Source of the DNA: Gallionella sp.
GTDB taxonomy: Bacteria; Pseudomonadota; Gammaproteobacteria; Burkholderiales; Gallionellaceae
Length of the DNA stretch: 64,000 nt
Direction of reading: 5' to 3'
NCBI GenBank assembly: GCA_030645955.1
Contig: JAUSMR010000076.1
Location: 140,008 to 204,007 of the forward strand
Below, piece after piece: positions 19,682 through 28,847 of this stretch. The position numbers and the translations under genes are program-made. Each line of letters begins with the position of its first letter. The stretch's first letter is position 1. The notes below the pieces were generated by a model. It did no database searches, was not told the DNA's origin, and saw only the letters and a list, made by a program, of their open reading frames with translations.

Positions 19682-20689
19682 ATGCGTATCGGCCCCTACC
19701 AACTGAAAAACAATCTGATCGTTGCCCCTATGGCGGGGGTGACGGACCGGCCTTTCCGCATGTTGTGCAAACGCATGGGCGCGGGCATGGCGGTGAGCGA
19801 AATGGTGGCGTCCAATTCGTTGTTGTATGGCTCGGAAAAAACCAGGCGTCGCGCCGACCATGAAGGCGAGGCCGATCCGGTCTCGGTGCAAATCGTCGGA
19901 GCCGATGCAAAAATGCTGGCTCTGGCCGCGAAACACAACGTGGATCGCGGTGCGCAAATCATAGACATCAACATGGGTTGCCCCGCAAAAAAAATCTGCA
20001 ACGTGATGGCAGGTTCCGCGCTATTGCGCAACGAACCGCTGGTCGCCCGGTTGCTGGAAGCTGTAGTCGGCGCGGTGAATGTTCCGGTCACACTCAAAAT
20101 CCGCACCGGATGGGACAAGCAGAATCGCAACGCGATACGCATCGCCCAAATTGCCGAAACGTCCGGCATCCAGGCGCTCGCAATTCACGGCCGCACCCGC
20201 GCCTGCGCCTACACAGGCGATGCGGAGTACGACACCATCGCTGCGGTGAAGGCCAGCGTGAACATACCCATCATCGCCAATGGCGACATCACCACGCCGG
20301 AAAAAGCCAAATTTGTGCTGGAACAAACCGGCGCGGATGCGGTGATGATAGGCCGCGCAGCACAGGGCCGCCCGTGGCTGTTCCGCGAGATCGGGCATTT
20401 TCTGAAAACCGGCGAGCATCTCCCGGCACCGGAAGTAGGCGAAATCCACCGCGTGCTGCTGGCGCATGTGCATGAGCTGTACGAATTCTATGGTGAACAC
20501 ACCGGGTTGCGCGTGGCGCGCAAGCACATCGCCTGGTACACCAAAGGACTGGCCGGCTCGGCGCATTTCCGCCATTACATGAATCAATTGGAAAGTCCTG
20601 CCGGGCAGCTGGCGGCAGTGGACGGGTTTTTTTCGGAACAGGCGCAGCGCGGAACGCGGCTGCATTACATCGGGGAATTGGCAGCATGA
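19682..20689 (+). CDS. dusB: tRNA-dihydrouridine synthase B
   Basis: A 335-residue FMN enzyme that reduces uridine to dihydrouridine in tRNA D-loops. Features: the TIM-barrel start VAPMAGVTDRPFR, the catalytic cysteine in DINMGCPAKK (C100), the FMN-binding segments HGRTRAC and NGDI, and GADAVMIGRAAQGRPWLF. A C-terminal helical tRNA-binding domain follows. The start MRIGPYQL at 19682 matches the family; upstream in-frame codons give a non-homologous extension. The stop overlaps the fis start by 4 bases (ATGA), the classical dusB-fis operon. Confidence 0.95.
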   Translation: MRIGPYQLKNNLIVAPMAGVTDRPFRMLCKRMGAGMAVSEMVASNSLLYGSEKTRRRADHEGEADPVSVQIVGADAKMLALAAKHNVDRGAQIIDINMGCPAKKICNVMAGSALLRNEPLVARLLEAVVGAVNVPVTLKIRTGWDKQNRNAIRIAQIAETSGIQALAIHGRTRACAYTGDAEYDTIAAVKASVNIPIIANGDITTPEKAKFVLEQTGADAVMIGRAAQGRPWLFREIGHFLKTGEHLPAPEVGEIHRVLLAHVHELYEFYGEHTGLRVARKHIAWYTKGLAGSAHFRHYMNQLESPAGQLAAVDGFFSEQAQRGTRLHYIGELAA

Positions 20690-20937
20690 GTGATTGCTTG
20701 ATAAACGAAAATGACATGGCGCGCCATGTGCGCAAGGCACTCAAGGAATATTTCAAGGATCTGGACGGCGAAAAACCGTGCTGCGGCATGTATGACATGG
20801 TGATGGATTGCGTTGAAAAACCGCTGATCGAAATGGTGCTGGAACATGTGGGCGGCAACCAGACGCGCGCTTCGGAAATGCTGGGCATCAACCGCAATAC
20901 CCTGCGCAAGAAAATGCAGCAACACGGAATCGCATAG
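20686..20937 (+). CDS. fis: DNA-binding protein Fis
   Basis: An 83-residue nucleoid protein that bends DNA and regulates rRNA and growth-phase genes. The C-terminal helix-turn-helix is clear (VLEHVGGNQTRASEMLGINRNTLRKKM), preceded by the dimerisation helices (MVMDCVEKPLIEMVL). It is shorter than enterobacterial Fis (98 aa), lacking most of the N-terminal beta-hairpin arm, which is usual in betaproteobacteria. It is translationally coupled to dusB and followed after a repeat by purH. Confidence 0.93.
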   Translation: MSDCLINENDMARHVRKALKEYFKDLDGEKPCCGMYDMVMDCVEKPLIEMVLEHVGGNQTRASEMLGINRNTLRKKMQQHGIA

Positions 20938-20939
20938 TA

Positions 20940-20985
20940 GGGGGCACGCCGTGCTGGTGCCGGAACAAAAGTTTCACGTGCCCCC
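20940..20985. repeat. GGGG..CCCC repeat between fis and purH
   Basis: GGGGCACG (20941-20948) can pair with CGTGCCCC (20977-20984). The core GGTGCCGGAACAAAAGTTTC (20956-20975) is identical to the one at 16596-16615 over the mltA start. Confidence 0.75.
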
Positions 20986-21015
20986 TGCCCTTATTTATTT
21001 TTACCTGGAACCATC

Positions 21016-22581
21016 ATGGCAACCATCAAACAAGCACTCATCAGCGTGTCGGACAAGTCCGGCGTTCTCGAATTCGCGCAGGGCTTACACCAGCTCGGCG
21101 TAAAGATCCTTTCCACCGGAGGCACCGCCAGGCTTTTCGCCGACAATGGCATTCCTGTCACCGAAGTGGCCGATTACACCGGCTTTCCGGAAATGCTGGA
21201 CGGGCGCGTGAAGACGCTGCAACCCAAAGTTCACGCGGGCATCCTGGCGCGGCGTGATCTGCCGGAGCATGTTGCCACGCTGGCAAAACACAACATTCCG
21301 ACCATCGACCTGGTGGTGGTGAATCTGTATCCGTTTGCCGCAACCATCGCCAAGCCGGATTGCACACTGGAAGATGCCATCGAAAATATCGATATCGGCG
21401 GCCCGACCATGGTGCGCGCGGCGGCAAAGAACCACGGCCACGTCGCCATCGTCACCGACCCGGCGGACTATGCTGACGTGCTGGCCGAGATGCAGACCAA
21501 TGACGGCGCCGTCTCCGACGCCACGCGTTTCGATCTGGCGAAAAAAGCGTTTTCGCATACCGCCGCCTACGACAGCGCGATCAGCAACTATCTCACCGCG
21601 ATCGATGCGGACGGCACCAAGAGCGCGTTCCCTGCGCAGATCAATTTCAATTTCGCCAAGGTGCAGGAAATGCGTTACGGCGAGAACCCGCATCAAAGCG
21701 CGGCGTTCTACCGCGACCTCAACCCGGTGGCGGGCGGCATCGCCGACTACACCCAGCTGCAGGGCAAGGAGCTGTCCTACAACAATATCGGCGACGCCGA
21801 TGCCGCGTGGGAATTGGTCAAGACCTTCGAGCAACCTGCCTGTGTCATCGTCAAACACGCCAACCCCTGCGGCGTGGCCATCGCCGACAACGCGCTCAAC
21901 GCCTACAAACTGGCCTACGCGACCGACACCACCTCCGCGTTCGGCGGCATCATCGCCTTCAACCGCGAACTGGATGCCGACAGTGCGACGCAGATCACCG
22001 CCAACCAGTTTGTCGAGCTAATCATTGCACCGAGCGCCTCCGAGGCGGCACTCAAGGTCACTGCGGCGAAACAGAACGTGCGCGTGCTCACCGTGCCGCT
22101 GTCCAACGCGCACAACCAATACGACATGAAGCGCGTCGGCGGCGGCCTGCTTTTGCAATCGCCGGATACGCTCAACGTGCAAGCCTCACAGCTCAAAGTG
22201 TTGACCAAGGCGCAACCCACCAGGGAACAATTGCAAGACCTGCTGTTCGCCTGGCGCGTGGCGAAGTATGTAAAGTCCAACGCTATCGTGTTCTGCAAGG
22301 GCGGACAGACCCTGGGAGTGGGCGCGGGACAAATGAGCCGCGTGGACAGCACGCGTATCGCCGCGATCAAGGCCCAGAACGCGGGTTTGAGCCTGGTTGG
22401 TTCCGTGGTCGCATCGGACGCTTTCTTCCCGTTCCGCGACGGGCTGGATGTATTGGCGCAAGCGGGCGCGAAAGCGGTGATCCAGCCTGGCGGCTCGATG
22501 CGCGACGCGGAAGTGATCGCGGCGGCGGACGAGCATGGGCTGGCGATGGTGTTCACCGGCTTCCGCCACTTTAGACATTAA
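21016..22581 (+). CDS. purH: AICAR transformylase / IMP cyclohydrolase
   Basis: A 521-residue bifunctional enzyme for the last two steps of IMP synthesis. The N-terminal ~200 residues are the IMP cyclohydrolase ([43 protein letters not shown]). The C-terminal part is the folate-dependent AICAR transformylase ([15 protein letters not shown], with the catalytic Lys-His pair in [11 protein letters not shown]), ending [25 protein letters not shown]. Length is standard. It is followed by purD across a TAGC-rich inverted repeat, so purHD are likely one operon. Confidence 0.97.
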   Translation: MATIKQALISVSDKSGVLEFAQGLHQLGVKILSTGGTARLFADNGIPVTEVADYTGFPEMLDGRVKTLQPKVHAGILARRDLPEHVATLAKHNIPTIDLVVVNLYPFAATIAKPDCTLEDAIENIDIGGPTMVRAAAKNHGHVAIVTDPADYADVLAEMQTNDGAVSDATRFDLAKKAFSHTAAYDSAISNYLTAIDADGTKSAFPAQINFNFAKVQEMRYGENPHQSAAFYRDLNPVAGGIADYTQLQGKELSYNNIGDADAAWELVKTFEQPACVIVKHANPCGVAIADNALNAYKLAYATDTTSAFGGIIAFNRELDADSATQITANQFVELIIAPSASEAALKVTAAKQNVRVLTVPLSNAHNQYDMKRVGGGLLLQSPDTLNVQASQLKVLTKAQPTREQLQDLLFAWRVAKYVKSNAIVFCKGGQTLGVGAGQMSRVDSTRIAAIKAQNAGLSLVGSVVASDAFFPFRDGLDVLAQAGAKAVIQPGGSMRDAEVIAAADEHGLAMVFTGFRHFRH

Positions 22582-22583
22582 GC

Positions 22584-22672
22584 CTGTAGCTGGTGGCTTG
22601 TAGCCAGTAGCAGAAGCGCGCCCTGTGGGCGCACATCCAAGCTACCCGCTACGAGCTACTGGCTACAAGCTG
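22584..22672. repeat. GTAGC-rich inverted repeat between purH and purD
   Basis: GCTTGTAGCCAGTAGC (22596-22611) is perfectly complementary to GCTACTGGCTACAAGC (22655-22670), a 16-base stem around a 43-base loop that itself contains GCGCCCTGTGGGCGC. A relative with heptamer units lies at 36949-37029. In the purHD transcript it would be a stable hairpin that could adjust relative expression. Confidence 0.75.
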
Positions 22673-22682
22673 GAGAACAAGC

Positions 22683-23957
22683 ATGAAAATTCTGGTGATA
22701 GGAAGTGGCGGCCGCGAGCACGCGCTGGCGTGGCGCTTGGCGCAGGGCGCCAAGGTACAGAAGGTGTATGTCGCGCCGGGCAATGCCGGCACGGCGCTGG
22801 AAGACGGCGTGGAAAATATCGCCATCACCGCCATTCCAGAGCTGATCGAGTTCGTCAAACGCGAAGACATCTACATGACCGTGGTCGGCCCGGAAGTGCC
22901 GCTGGCGGCGGGGATTGTGGATGCCTTCCGCGCTGCGGGACTGAAAATCTTCGGCCCGACTAGGGCCGCCGCGCAACTGGAATCCTCCAAGGATTTCGCC
23001 AAGCGCTTCATGGTGCGCCACCATATCCCCACCGCATTCTTCGAGACCTTCAGCGACATCGCCGCCGCGCGCGCCTATGTCGGGAAGCACGGCGCGCCGA
23101 TCGTCATCAAGGCCGACGGCCTCGCTGCGGGCAAGGGCGTAGTGGTGGCGATGAGCAAGGATGAAGCGTTCGCCGCCATAGACATGATGCTGTCCGACAA
23201 CAAGCTGGGCGATGCCGGTGCGCGCGTGGTGATCGAAGAATTTTTGGCTGGGGAGGAAGCCAGTTTCATCGTAATGGTCGATGGAAAAAATGTTTTGCCG
23301 ATGGCGACCAGCCAGGATCACAAACGTCTGCTGGATGGTGACAACGGCCCCAACACCGGCGGCATGGGCGCGTATTCGCCTGCGCCGGTGGTAACGCCGG
23401 AAATCCATGCGCGCGTGCTGCGCGAAGTGATCCAGCCGACAGTGCGCGGCATGGAAAGCGAAGGCATCACCTACACCGGGTTTTTGTATGCCGGATTGAT
23501 GATCGACCCGCAGGGCGGCATCAAGGTGCTGGAATTCAACTGCCGCATGGGCGACCCGGAAACCCAGCCTATCATGCTGCGCCTGAAAAGCGACTTTGCC
23601 GCCATCGTCGAACACGCCATCAACGGCACGCTCGACCAGATAGAAGCAGAATGGGACCGGCGCACCGCGCTGGGCGTGGTGCTGGCGGCGGCGAATTATC
23701 CAGACGCACCCCGCAAGGGCGATGTCATTAGCTACTTGCCGAAGAAGCTGGAAGATGCACATGTATTCCATGCCGGGACTGCCTTGCATGATGGCAACGT
23801 AGTCACCAGCGGCGGCCGCGTGCTGTGCGTCGTCGCACTCGGCACCATGGTGAAGGCAGCGCAGAATCGCGCCTATGAAATCGCCGACAGCATTCATTTC
23901 GACGGATGCCAGATGCGTCGCGACATCGGCTGGCGCGCGATAGCCAACAGGAAGTAA
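22683..23957 (+). CDS. purD: Phosphoribosylamine-glycine ligase
   Basis: A 424-residue ATP-grasp enzyme joining glycine to phosphoribosylamine in purine synthesis. Motifs: ILVIGSGGREHALAWRL at the N-terminus, FMVRHHIPTA at the ATP-grasp entry, IKADGLAAGKGVVVA, the substrate loop DHKRLLDGDNGPNTGGMGAYSPAP, and the metal site FNCRMGDPETQ. The length is normal. AGCTGGAGAACAAGC precedes the ATG and supplies GGAG. The stop is directly followed by the TTG start of tsaC. Confidence 0.96.
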   Translation: MKILVIGSGGREHALAWRLAQGAKVQKVYVAPGNAGTALEDGVENIAITAIPELIEFVKREDIYMTVVGPEVPLAAGIVDAFRAAGLKIFGPTRAAAQLESSKDFAKRFMVRHHIPTAFFETFSDIAAARAYVGKHGAPIVIKADGLAAGKGVVVAMSKDEAFAAIDMMLSDNKLGDAGARVVIEEFLAGEEASFIVMVDGKNVLPMATSQDHKRLLDGDNGPNTGGMGAYSPAPVVTPEIHARVLREVIQPTVRGMESEGITYTGFLYAGLMIDPQGGIKVLEFNCRMGDPETQPIMLRLKSDFAAIVEHAINGTLDQIEAEWDRRTALGVVLAAANYPDAPRKGDVISYLPKKLEDAHVFHAGTALHDGNVVTSGGRVLCVVALGTMVKAAQNRAYEIADSIHFDGCQMRRDIGWRAIANRK

Positions 23958-24515
23958 TTGTTCCTTCATAGCGCATCGTATCGCCGCATTGCCGCACACC
24001 TCAGGCGCGGCGGCCTGATCGCCTACCCCACCGAATCCTGCTACGGACTGGGCTGCGACCCTGACAACCGCACAGCAGTACTGCGCCTGCTCAAACTCAA
24101 ACAGCGCCCGCAACGCAAGGGGCTGATAGTCATCGCGTCAAGTTTTAAGCAAGTGGCGCGTTTTCTGCAACCTCTCACGCCAGCCGAACAACAGCAACTG
24201 ATCGCGGCGGGCGCGCAAGCGATCACTTTTCTCCTGCCGTCCCATCATTCAACACCGCGCTGGCTGCGCGGCTCACATGACACACTGGCGGTGCGGTTAA
24301 CCGCACATCCACAAGCTGCACTTCTATGTCGAGGCGTGAACAGCGCGCTGGTTTCCACCAGCGCCAATCGCAGCGGGCAGCGCCCCGCCAGGACTTACGC
24401 GCAATGCCAGCGTTTGTTCGGGCGCAAGGTGTGGGTGTTGCCGGGGCGCGTGGGCAAGCGCAAGAAGCCTTCCACGATCCGCACTTGGGCGGATGGCCAG
24501 ATCATCCGCGGTTAA
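23958..24515 (+). CDS. tsaC: Threonylcarbamoyl-AMP synthase (TsaC/YrdC type)
   Basis: A 185-residue YrdC/Sua5-fold enzyme that makes threonylcarbamoyl-AMP from Thr, bicarbonate and ATP for t6A37 tRNA modification. Motifs: GGLIAYPTESCYGLGCDP, the KxR-like KLKQRPQRKGLIVI, and ALVSTSANRSGQRPART. The short form (no Sua5 domain) matches TsaC. There is no nearby ATG; the TTG at 23958 directly follows the purD stop and is preceded by AGGAAG, so a TTG start coupled to purD is the best choice. A repeat separates it from hemF. Confidence 0.88.
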   Translation: MFLHSASYRRIAAHLRRGGLIAYPTESCYGLGCDPDNRTAVLRLLKLKQRPQRKGLIVIASSFKQVARFLQPLTPAEQQQLIAAGAQAITFLLPSHHSTPRWLRGSHDTLAVRLTAHPQAALLCRGVNSALVSTSANRSGQRPARTYAQCQRLFGRKVWVLPGRVGKRKKPSTIRTWADGQIIRG

Positions 24516-24528
24516 ATTTAACAAAACG

Positions 24529-24595
24529 TCAATAGTGCATTATCGTAGGGTGCATTCCATGCACCAATGGCAATGGTGCATGGAATGCACCCTAC
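24529..24595. repeat. 65-base palindromic repeat, copy 2
   Basis: Second copy of the unit at 5895-5959, with the same length and three substitutions. Here the stem extends to 21 perfect base pairs (24545-24565 against 24575-24595). It lies between tsaC and hemF, 47 bases before the hemF start. Confidence 0.85.
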
Positions 24596-24641
24596 TTTAT
24601 TGCTGCTTTGAAAGGCAAATGGCATGACAACTGGAGTGCAA

Positions 24642-25541
24642 ATGGATAGCGCAGCCGTCAAAAAATACCTGCTCGAACTGCAAGACCTGATCGTCACACG
24701 GCTGGAACAGGTGGATGGAAAACAATTCCGCCGCGACAGCTGGGTCAAGGACGATAACAGCGGCGGCGGCAGAAGCTGCATCCTCGAGGAGGGCAACGTG
24801 CTGGAACGCGGCGGCGTGGCGTTTTCGCATGTGATGGGCGACAAGATGCCGCCTTCCGCGACGGCGCATCGGCCCGAACTGGCGGGACGCCGCTGGGAAG
24901 CGCTGGGCGTGTCGCTGGTGCTGCATCCGCGAAATCCCTATGCGCCCACCGCCCATGCCAACGTGCGCATGTTTGTGGCGATGAAGGACGATGAAGCGCC
25001 GGTGTTCTGGTTCGGCGGCAGCATGGATCTGACGCCGTATTACGGCTTCGAGGAAGACGCGGCGCATTTTCACCAAACCTGCAAAAATTCGCTCGCCCCG
25101 TTCGGCGACGACCTGTATCCAAAATACAAAAAGTGGTGCGACGATTATTTTTATCTCAAACACCGCCAGGAACAGCGCGGCATCGGCGGCATCTTTTTCG
25201 ACGACCTTTCCGAACCGGATTTCGCCACCGCGTTTGCCATCCAGCAAAGCGTCGGCGATCATTTCCTGTTCGCCTACGTGCCTATCCTGGAACGCCGCAA
25301 AGACATACCCTACGGCGAGCGCGAGCGCGATTTTCAACTCTACCGGCGCGGCCGCTATGTGGAATTCAACCTGGTAATCGATCGCGGCACTATCTTCGGC
25401 CTGCAAACCAACGGCCGCACCGAATCCATTTTGCTCTCCATGCCGCCGCTGGTGAAATGGCGATATGACTGGCATCCCGAAAAGGGCACACCGGAAGCAA
25501 GGCTTTATGAAGAGTTTCTGGTACCCAAAGACTGGGTATAG
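24642..25541 (+). CDS. hemF: Oxygen-dependent coproporphyrinogen III oxidase
   Basis: A 299-residue HemF that oxidatively decarboxylates coproporphyrinogen III to protoporphyrinogen IX with O2. Signature stretches: [63 protein letters not shown], and [31 protein letters not shown]. Two starts are possible. The ATG at 24642 has GGAG 5 bases upstream and matches the family's beginning; the ATG at 24624 would add six residues. Using the oxygen-dependent enzyme implies at least microaerobic growth. Confidence 0.95.
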   Translation: MDSAAVKKYLLELQDLIVTRLEQVDGKQFRRDSWVKDDNSGGGRSCILEEGNVLERGGVAFSHVMGDKMPPSATAHRPELAGRRWEALGVSLVLHPRNPYAPTAHANVRMFVAMKDDEAPVFWFGGSMDLTPYYGFEEDAAHFHQTCKNSLAPFGDDLYPKYKKWCDDYFYLKHRQEQRGIGGIFFDDLSEPDFATAFAIQQSVGDHFLFAYVPILERRKDIPYGERERDFQLYRRGRYVEFNLVIDRGTIFGLQTNGRTESILLSMPPLVKWRYDWHPEKGTPEARLYEEFLVPKDWV

Positions 25542-25598
25542 CCGGGGGCTTGCCTGACCGAACTCTGCAACACGCTAACTATTGCCAGCGCGCGCGGC

Positions 25599-25604
25599 TA
25601 TAAT
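25599..25604 (+). promoter_or_regulatory. Possible -10 element for the ABC exporter gene
   Basis: TATAAT lies 27 bases before the ATG at 25632, with no convincing -35 hexamer at normal spacing (a TTGCCA is only 11 bases upstream). Weak call. Confidence 0.25.
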
Positions 25605-25631
25605 TCCCGCCGGTCTTTGCTGCCATCCAAT

Positions 25632-27446
25632 ATGCGTCCCTCCCATATCTCACCGTCAAATAAAGCTTCACCGTCAAATAAAGAAAACCGTGCCGATTGG
25701 CAGACCATACGTTCCCTGCTGCCTTATCTTCTGGAATTCAAGTGGCGCGTGTTCATCGCGCTGAGTCTGCTGGTGCTTTCCAAGCTCGCCAACGTGTCCG
25801 TCCCGCTGGTGCTCAAGGAAATTATCGATGCGCTGGATAAATCGCATGCGGTTTTGGCGGTGCCGGTGTTTCTGGTCGTAGGCTATGGGGTGCTGCGCTT
25901 GTTCAGCACGCTGTTCGGCGAATTGCGCGATGCGGTGTTCGCCAAGGTGACGCAGCGCGCGATCCGGCGTGTGGCGCTGCAGGTATTCGAGCATCTGCAC
26001 AGCCTGAGTTTACGCTTCCATCTCGACAGGCAAACCGGCGGGGTGTCACGCGACATCGAACGCGGCACGCGCGGGATTGGCTTTTTGCTGAATTTCATGC
26101 TGTTCAATATCCTGCCCACTTTGCTGGAGATCGGCCTGGTAGCCGCGATCCTGTTCAGCAAGTACAGCATCTGGTTTGCCGCGATCACGTTTGTCACGCT
26201 GCTGGTGTATATCGCATTCACCCTGTTCGTCACCGAGTGGCGCATGGTGGTGCGCCGTTCGATGAACGAACTTGATTCCAAGGCGAACAGCCGCGCCATC
26301 GACAGCCTGCTGAATTATGAAACGGTGAAGTATTTCGGCAATGAACAATATGAAGCGCGGCGTTATGACGAAAATATGCAGCACTGGGAAGTCGCGGCCG
26401 TGCGCAACACCACCTCGCTGGCATACCTGAATGCCGGACAGAGCTTTATCGTCGCCATCGGCATCACCGCGCTGATGCTGCTGGCCGCCGACGAGGTGGT
26501 AAAGGGGACGATGACGATGGGGGATCTGGTGCTGGTCAACGTGTTCATGATCCAGCTGTACATGCCGCTGCATTTTCTCGGTTTCGTGTATCGCGAAATT
26601 CGCCACGCCCTTGCGGATATGGAGAAAATGTTCGGCCTGCTGCGCGAGCATCGTGAAATCGCCGACGAACCGGATGCGCAAGCCTTGTCGGTTGGCAAGG
26701 CCGAGGTGCGTTTTGAGCAGGTCAGTTTCAGCTATGCGCCGGACCGGCAGATTCTATTTGACGTAAACTTTGCGATTCCGGAGGGGCATACCGTTGCGGT
26801 GGTTGGCTCGAGCGGCGCGGGAAAGTCGACGCTGTCGCGCCTGCTGTTCCGTTTCTATGATGTGCAGCAGGGGCGCATTCTCATCAGCGGACGGGATGTT
26901 CGCGAGGTGACACAAACCAGCCTGCGTGCGGCGATAGGTATTGTTCCGCAAGACACCGTGCTGTTCAACGATACGATTTATTACAATATCGCCTATGGCC
27001 GCCCTGATGCAACGCGTGAAGAAATCATCGCCGCGGCTCAGGCCGCGCACATTCATGAATTCATAGAGTCGCTGCCGCAAGGTTATGAGAGCATGGTGGG
27101 CGAGCGCGGGTTGAAGCTGTCAGGCGGCGAGAAGCAGCGCGTGGCGATTGCCCGCGCCATTCTGAAAAACCCGGCGATACTGATTTTTGATGAAGCGACT
27201 TCCGCGCTCGATTCGAAATCGGAAAAAGCGATTCAAGCAGAGTTGCGCGCGATTGCGCAAAACCGCACTACTCTAGTCATCGCGCATCGCTTATCCACTG
27301 TGGTGGATGCCGATCAGATTCTGGTAATGGACAAGGGACGTATCGTCGAACGCGGTTCGCATCGCGAATTGCTGTCCCTGAACAAACTTTATGCACAAAT
27401 GTGGAATCTTCAGAAACAAGAAGAACAAACGCAGCCTATTGGTTGA
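25632..27446 (+). CDS. ABC exporter, Atm1/HMT1-like half-transporter
   Basis: A 604-residue half-transporter with a membrane domain (six helices, residues ~35-330) fused to an ATPase domain. ATPase motifs: Walker A GSSGAGKST, Q-loop PQDTVLFNDTIYYNIAYG, signature LSGGEKQRVAIARAI, Walker B ILIFDEATSALD, H-loop IAHRLST. Segments such as LRFHLDRQTGGVSRDIERGTRGI, LNYETVKYFGNEQYEARRYD and LNAGQSFI are characteristic of the Atm1/HMT1 group, which exports glutathione-linked or metal-thiol compounds and supports Fe-S or heavy-metal homeostasis. The substrate here is unknown. The first 25 residues contain a small SPSNK duplication. A TTG at 25617 is less likely as start. Confidence 0.88.
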   Translation: MRPSHISPSNKASPSNKENRADWQTIRSLLPYLLEFKWRVFIALSLLVLSKLANVSVPLVLKEIIDALDKSHAVLAVPVFLVVGYGVLRLFSTLFGELRDAVFAKVTQRAIRRVALQVFEHLHSLSLRFHLDRQTGGVSRDIERGTRGIGFLLNFMLFNILPTLLEIGLVAAILFSKYSIWFAAITFVTLLVYIAFTLFVTEWRMVVRRSMNELDSKANSRAIDSLLNYETVKYFGNEQYEARRYDENMQHWEVAAVRNTTSLAYLNAGQSFIVAIGITALMLLAADEVVKGTMTMGDLVLVNVFMIQLYMPLHFLGFVYREIRHALADMEKMFGLLREHREIADEPDAQALSVGKAEVRFEQVSFSYAPDRQILFDVNFAIPEGHTVAVVGSSGAGKSTLSRLLFRFYDVQQGRILISGRDVREVTQTSLRAAIGIVPQDTVLFNDTIYYNIAYGRPDATREEIIAAAQAAHIHEFIESLPQGYESMVGERGLKLSGGEKQRVAIARAILKNPAILIFDEATSALDSKSEKAIQAELRAIAQNRTTLVIAHRLSTVVDADQILVMDKGRIVERGSHRELLSLNKLYAQMWNLQKQEEQTQPIG

Positions 27447-27503
27447 TTTATATTGAACATAGGGTATGCTTCATGGTGTTGAATCTTGGTGGTGAGCGAC
27501 AGG

Positions 27504-28397
27504 ATGATGAATAAAGAACTTTGGATGTTTATGTTGTTCGGCTATGCGCTGACAACACATGTTGCACATGCTGAAACCAGTCGCAGTCATTTTAAGCCTG
27601 ACAAGGTGTTGTCTGCCCCGAAATTAAGCAAAGTTTCGTCACCACAAGTACGTTCCCATATTGCGCTGATTTTTGATGAGCAAACCCAGCGTCCGCTGTT
27701 CAACAAAAACGCGGAAATAGTCGCGCCGATAGCCTCCATTACCAAGCTGATGACTGCGATGGTGGTGCTTGATGCGGCGCAGCCCATGGACGAGGAAGTA
27801 TGTGTTGCGGAAGACGATTCTGGCACGCGCAAAAGGGCACGCTCAAGGTTAAGCATCGGCATGACATTCACCCGCAGCGAGTTGCTCAAGATGGCATTGA
27901 TGGCTTCAGAGAACCGCGCAGCATTGGCCCTGGCTAAAAGTTACCCGGGGGGCACAGCGGCCGCAGTGGCAGCCATGAATGCCAAGGCGCGCGAGCTGGG
28001 TATGCAGAACACCAGGTTTTACGATCCCACCGGATTAAGCAGAGACAACGTTGCTACCGCGCATGATTTGGCCAAGATGGTTGCCGCTGCACGAAACTAC
28101 GCTTTGATTCATCAATACAGCACCTCCGCAACACTTTCTGTGGATGGCCTGGGTGGGCGTGAAATGCGCTTTAGCAATACCAATCCATTGGTCAGGAATA
28201 CCTCGTGGGATATCGGCGTGAGCAAGACCGGCTTTATCAGCGAGGCGGGACTCTGCCTGGTGATGGAGGCAAAAATAAATCAACGCCCGGTAATCATCGT
28301 GCTGCTCAATTCCTGGGGAAAACGCACCCGTATAGGCGATGCCAACCGCATCAAGAAATGGATGGAAAGCGCTTACGCACGCGAACATCGTACGTAA
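27504..28397 (+). CDS. pbpG: D-alanyl-D-alanine endopeptidase (PBP7-like, S11 family)
   Basis: A 297-residue periplasmic penicillin-binding protein of peptidase family S11 that cuts D-Ala-mDAP cross-links. A signal peptide covers residues 1-23 (VAHA). Active-site motifs are in the expected order: SITK (78-81) with the nucleophile, SEN (135-137) and KTG in VSKTGFISEAG. There is no C-terminal membrane-anchor domain as in PBP5/6, which fits PbpG. The ATG at 27504 is used; an in-frame TTG at 27486 would spoil the signal peptide. It stands between the ABC exporter and the CHASE2 gene. Confidence 0.88.
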   Translation: MMNKELWMFMLFGYALTTHVAHAETSRSHFKPDKVLSAPKLSKVSSPQVRSHIALIFDEQTQRPLFNKNAEIVAPIASITKLMTAMVVLDAAQPMDEEVCVAEDDSGTRKRARSRLSIGMTFTRSELLKMALMASENRAALALAKSYPGGTAAAVAAMNAKARELGMQNTRFYDPTGLSRDNVATAHDLAKMVAAARNYALIHQYSTSATLSVDGLGGREMRFSNTNPLVRNTSWDIGVSKTGFISEAGLCLVMEAKINQRPVIIVLLNSWGKRTRIGDANRIKKWMESAYAREHRT

Positions 28398-28847
28398 CGC
28401 GGCCAGACGGGTGTTTGTCCAACCTGGAGCTGTCACTCTACTGATCTTTGACCATTCCATGATTGAATTACTCCTGCCGGTTGCTATCGTCACTCTGGTT
28501 GTACTGGGGTAACACTGTGGCCGTATTGGCGATACGCCCAGTCCTGCGGTGTCCGATAATCCTGCTGCGATTCAGCGCCTTTGGCAATACTTCATCGCCA
28601 TCAATCTGTAACTGATCCGTGCGCAAACTTTTTCTGTAACGGCTTGAACCAGAATGCCGCTTGGCAGCTTTGAACGTTGCGCCCAAACTATCATGTCCGC
28701 ACCTCCTTCCGTCCAGCCAGATTCACCTGTCCATTGAAAATCTTTCCGGCTATTACATGCTTGCCATGAAACTGCTTTATTGTCATCATGAACGCGGAGT
28801 GATTTAAACTGCATGCTAAAAAGCCCGGGTATGGAAGCGAAAATAAT
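28398..28847. other. 450-base gap, no confident gene
   Basis: No homologous protein was recognised in any frame. On the minus strand a textbook Shine-Dalgarno AGGAGGT (28701-28707) lies 6 bases before an ATG at 28694 that opens a 40-codon frame (28572-28694). That ATG overlaps the stop of a preceding short frame (ATGA). The 40-residue product is basic with no recognised motif, and the next frame stays open to 28468. The stretch could be a decayed gene or a small-protein locus. Confidence 0.35.

Noticed and set aside
24624..24641. Upstream ATG as the hemF start
   Set aside because: The ATG at 24642 has GGAG at ideal spacing and matches the family's N-terminus; the upstream one has only a distant AAGG.
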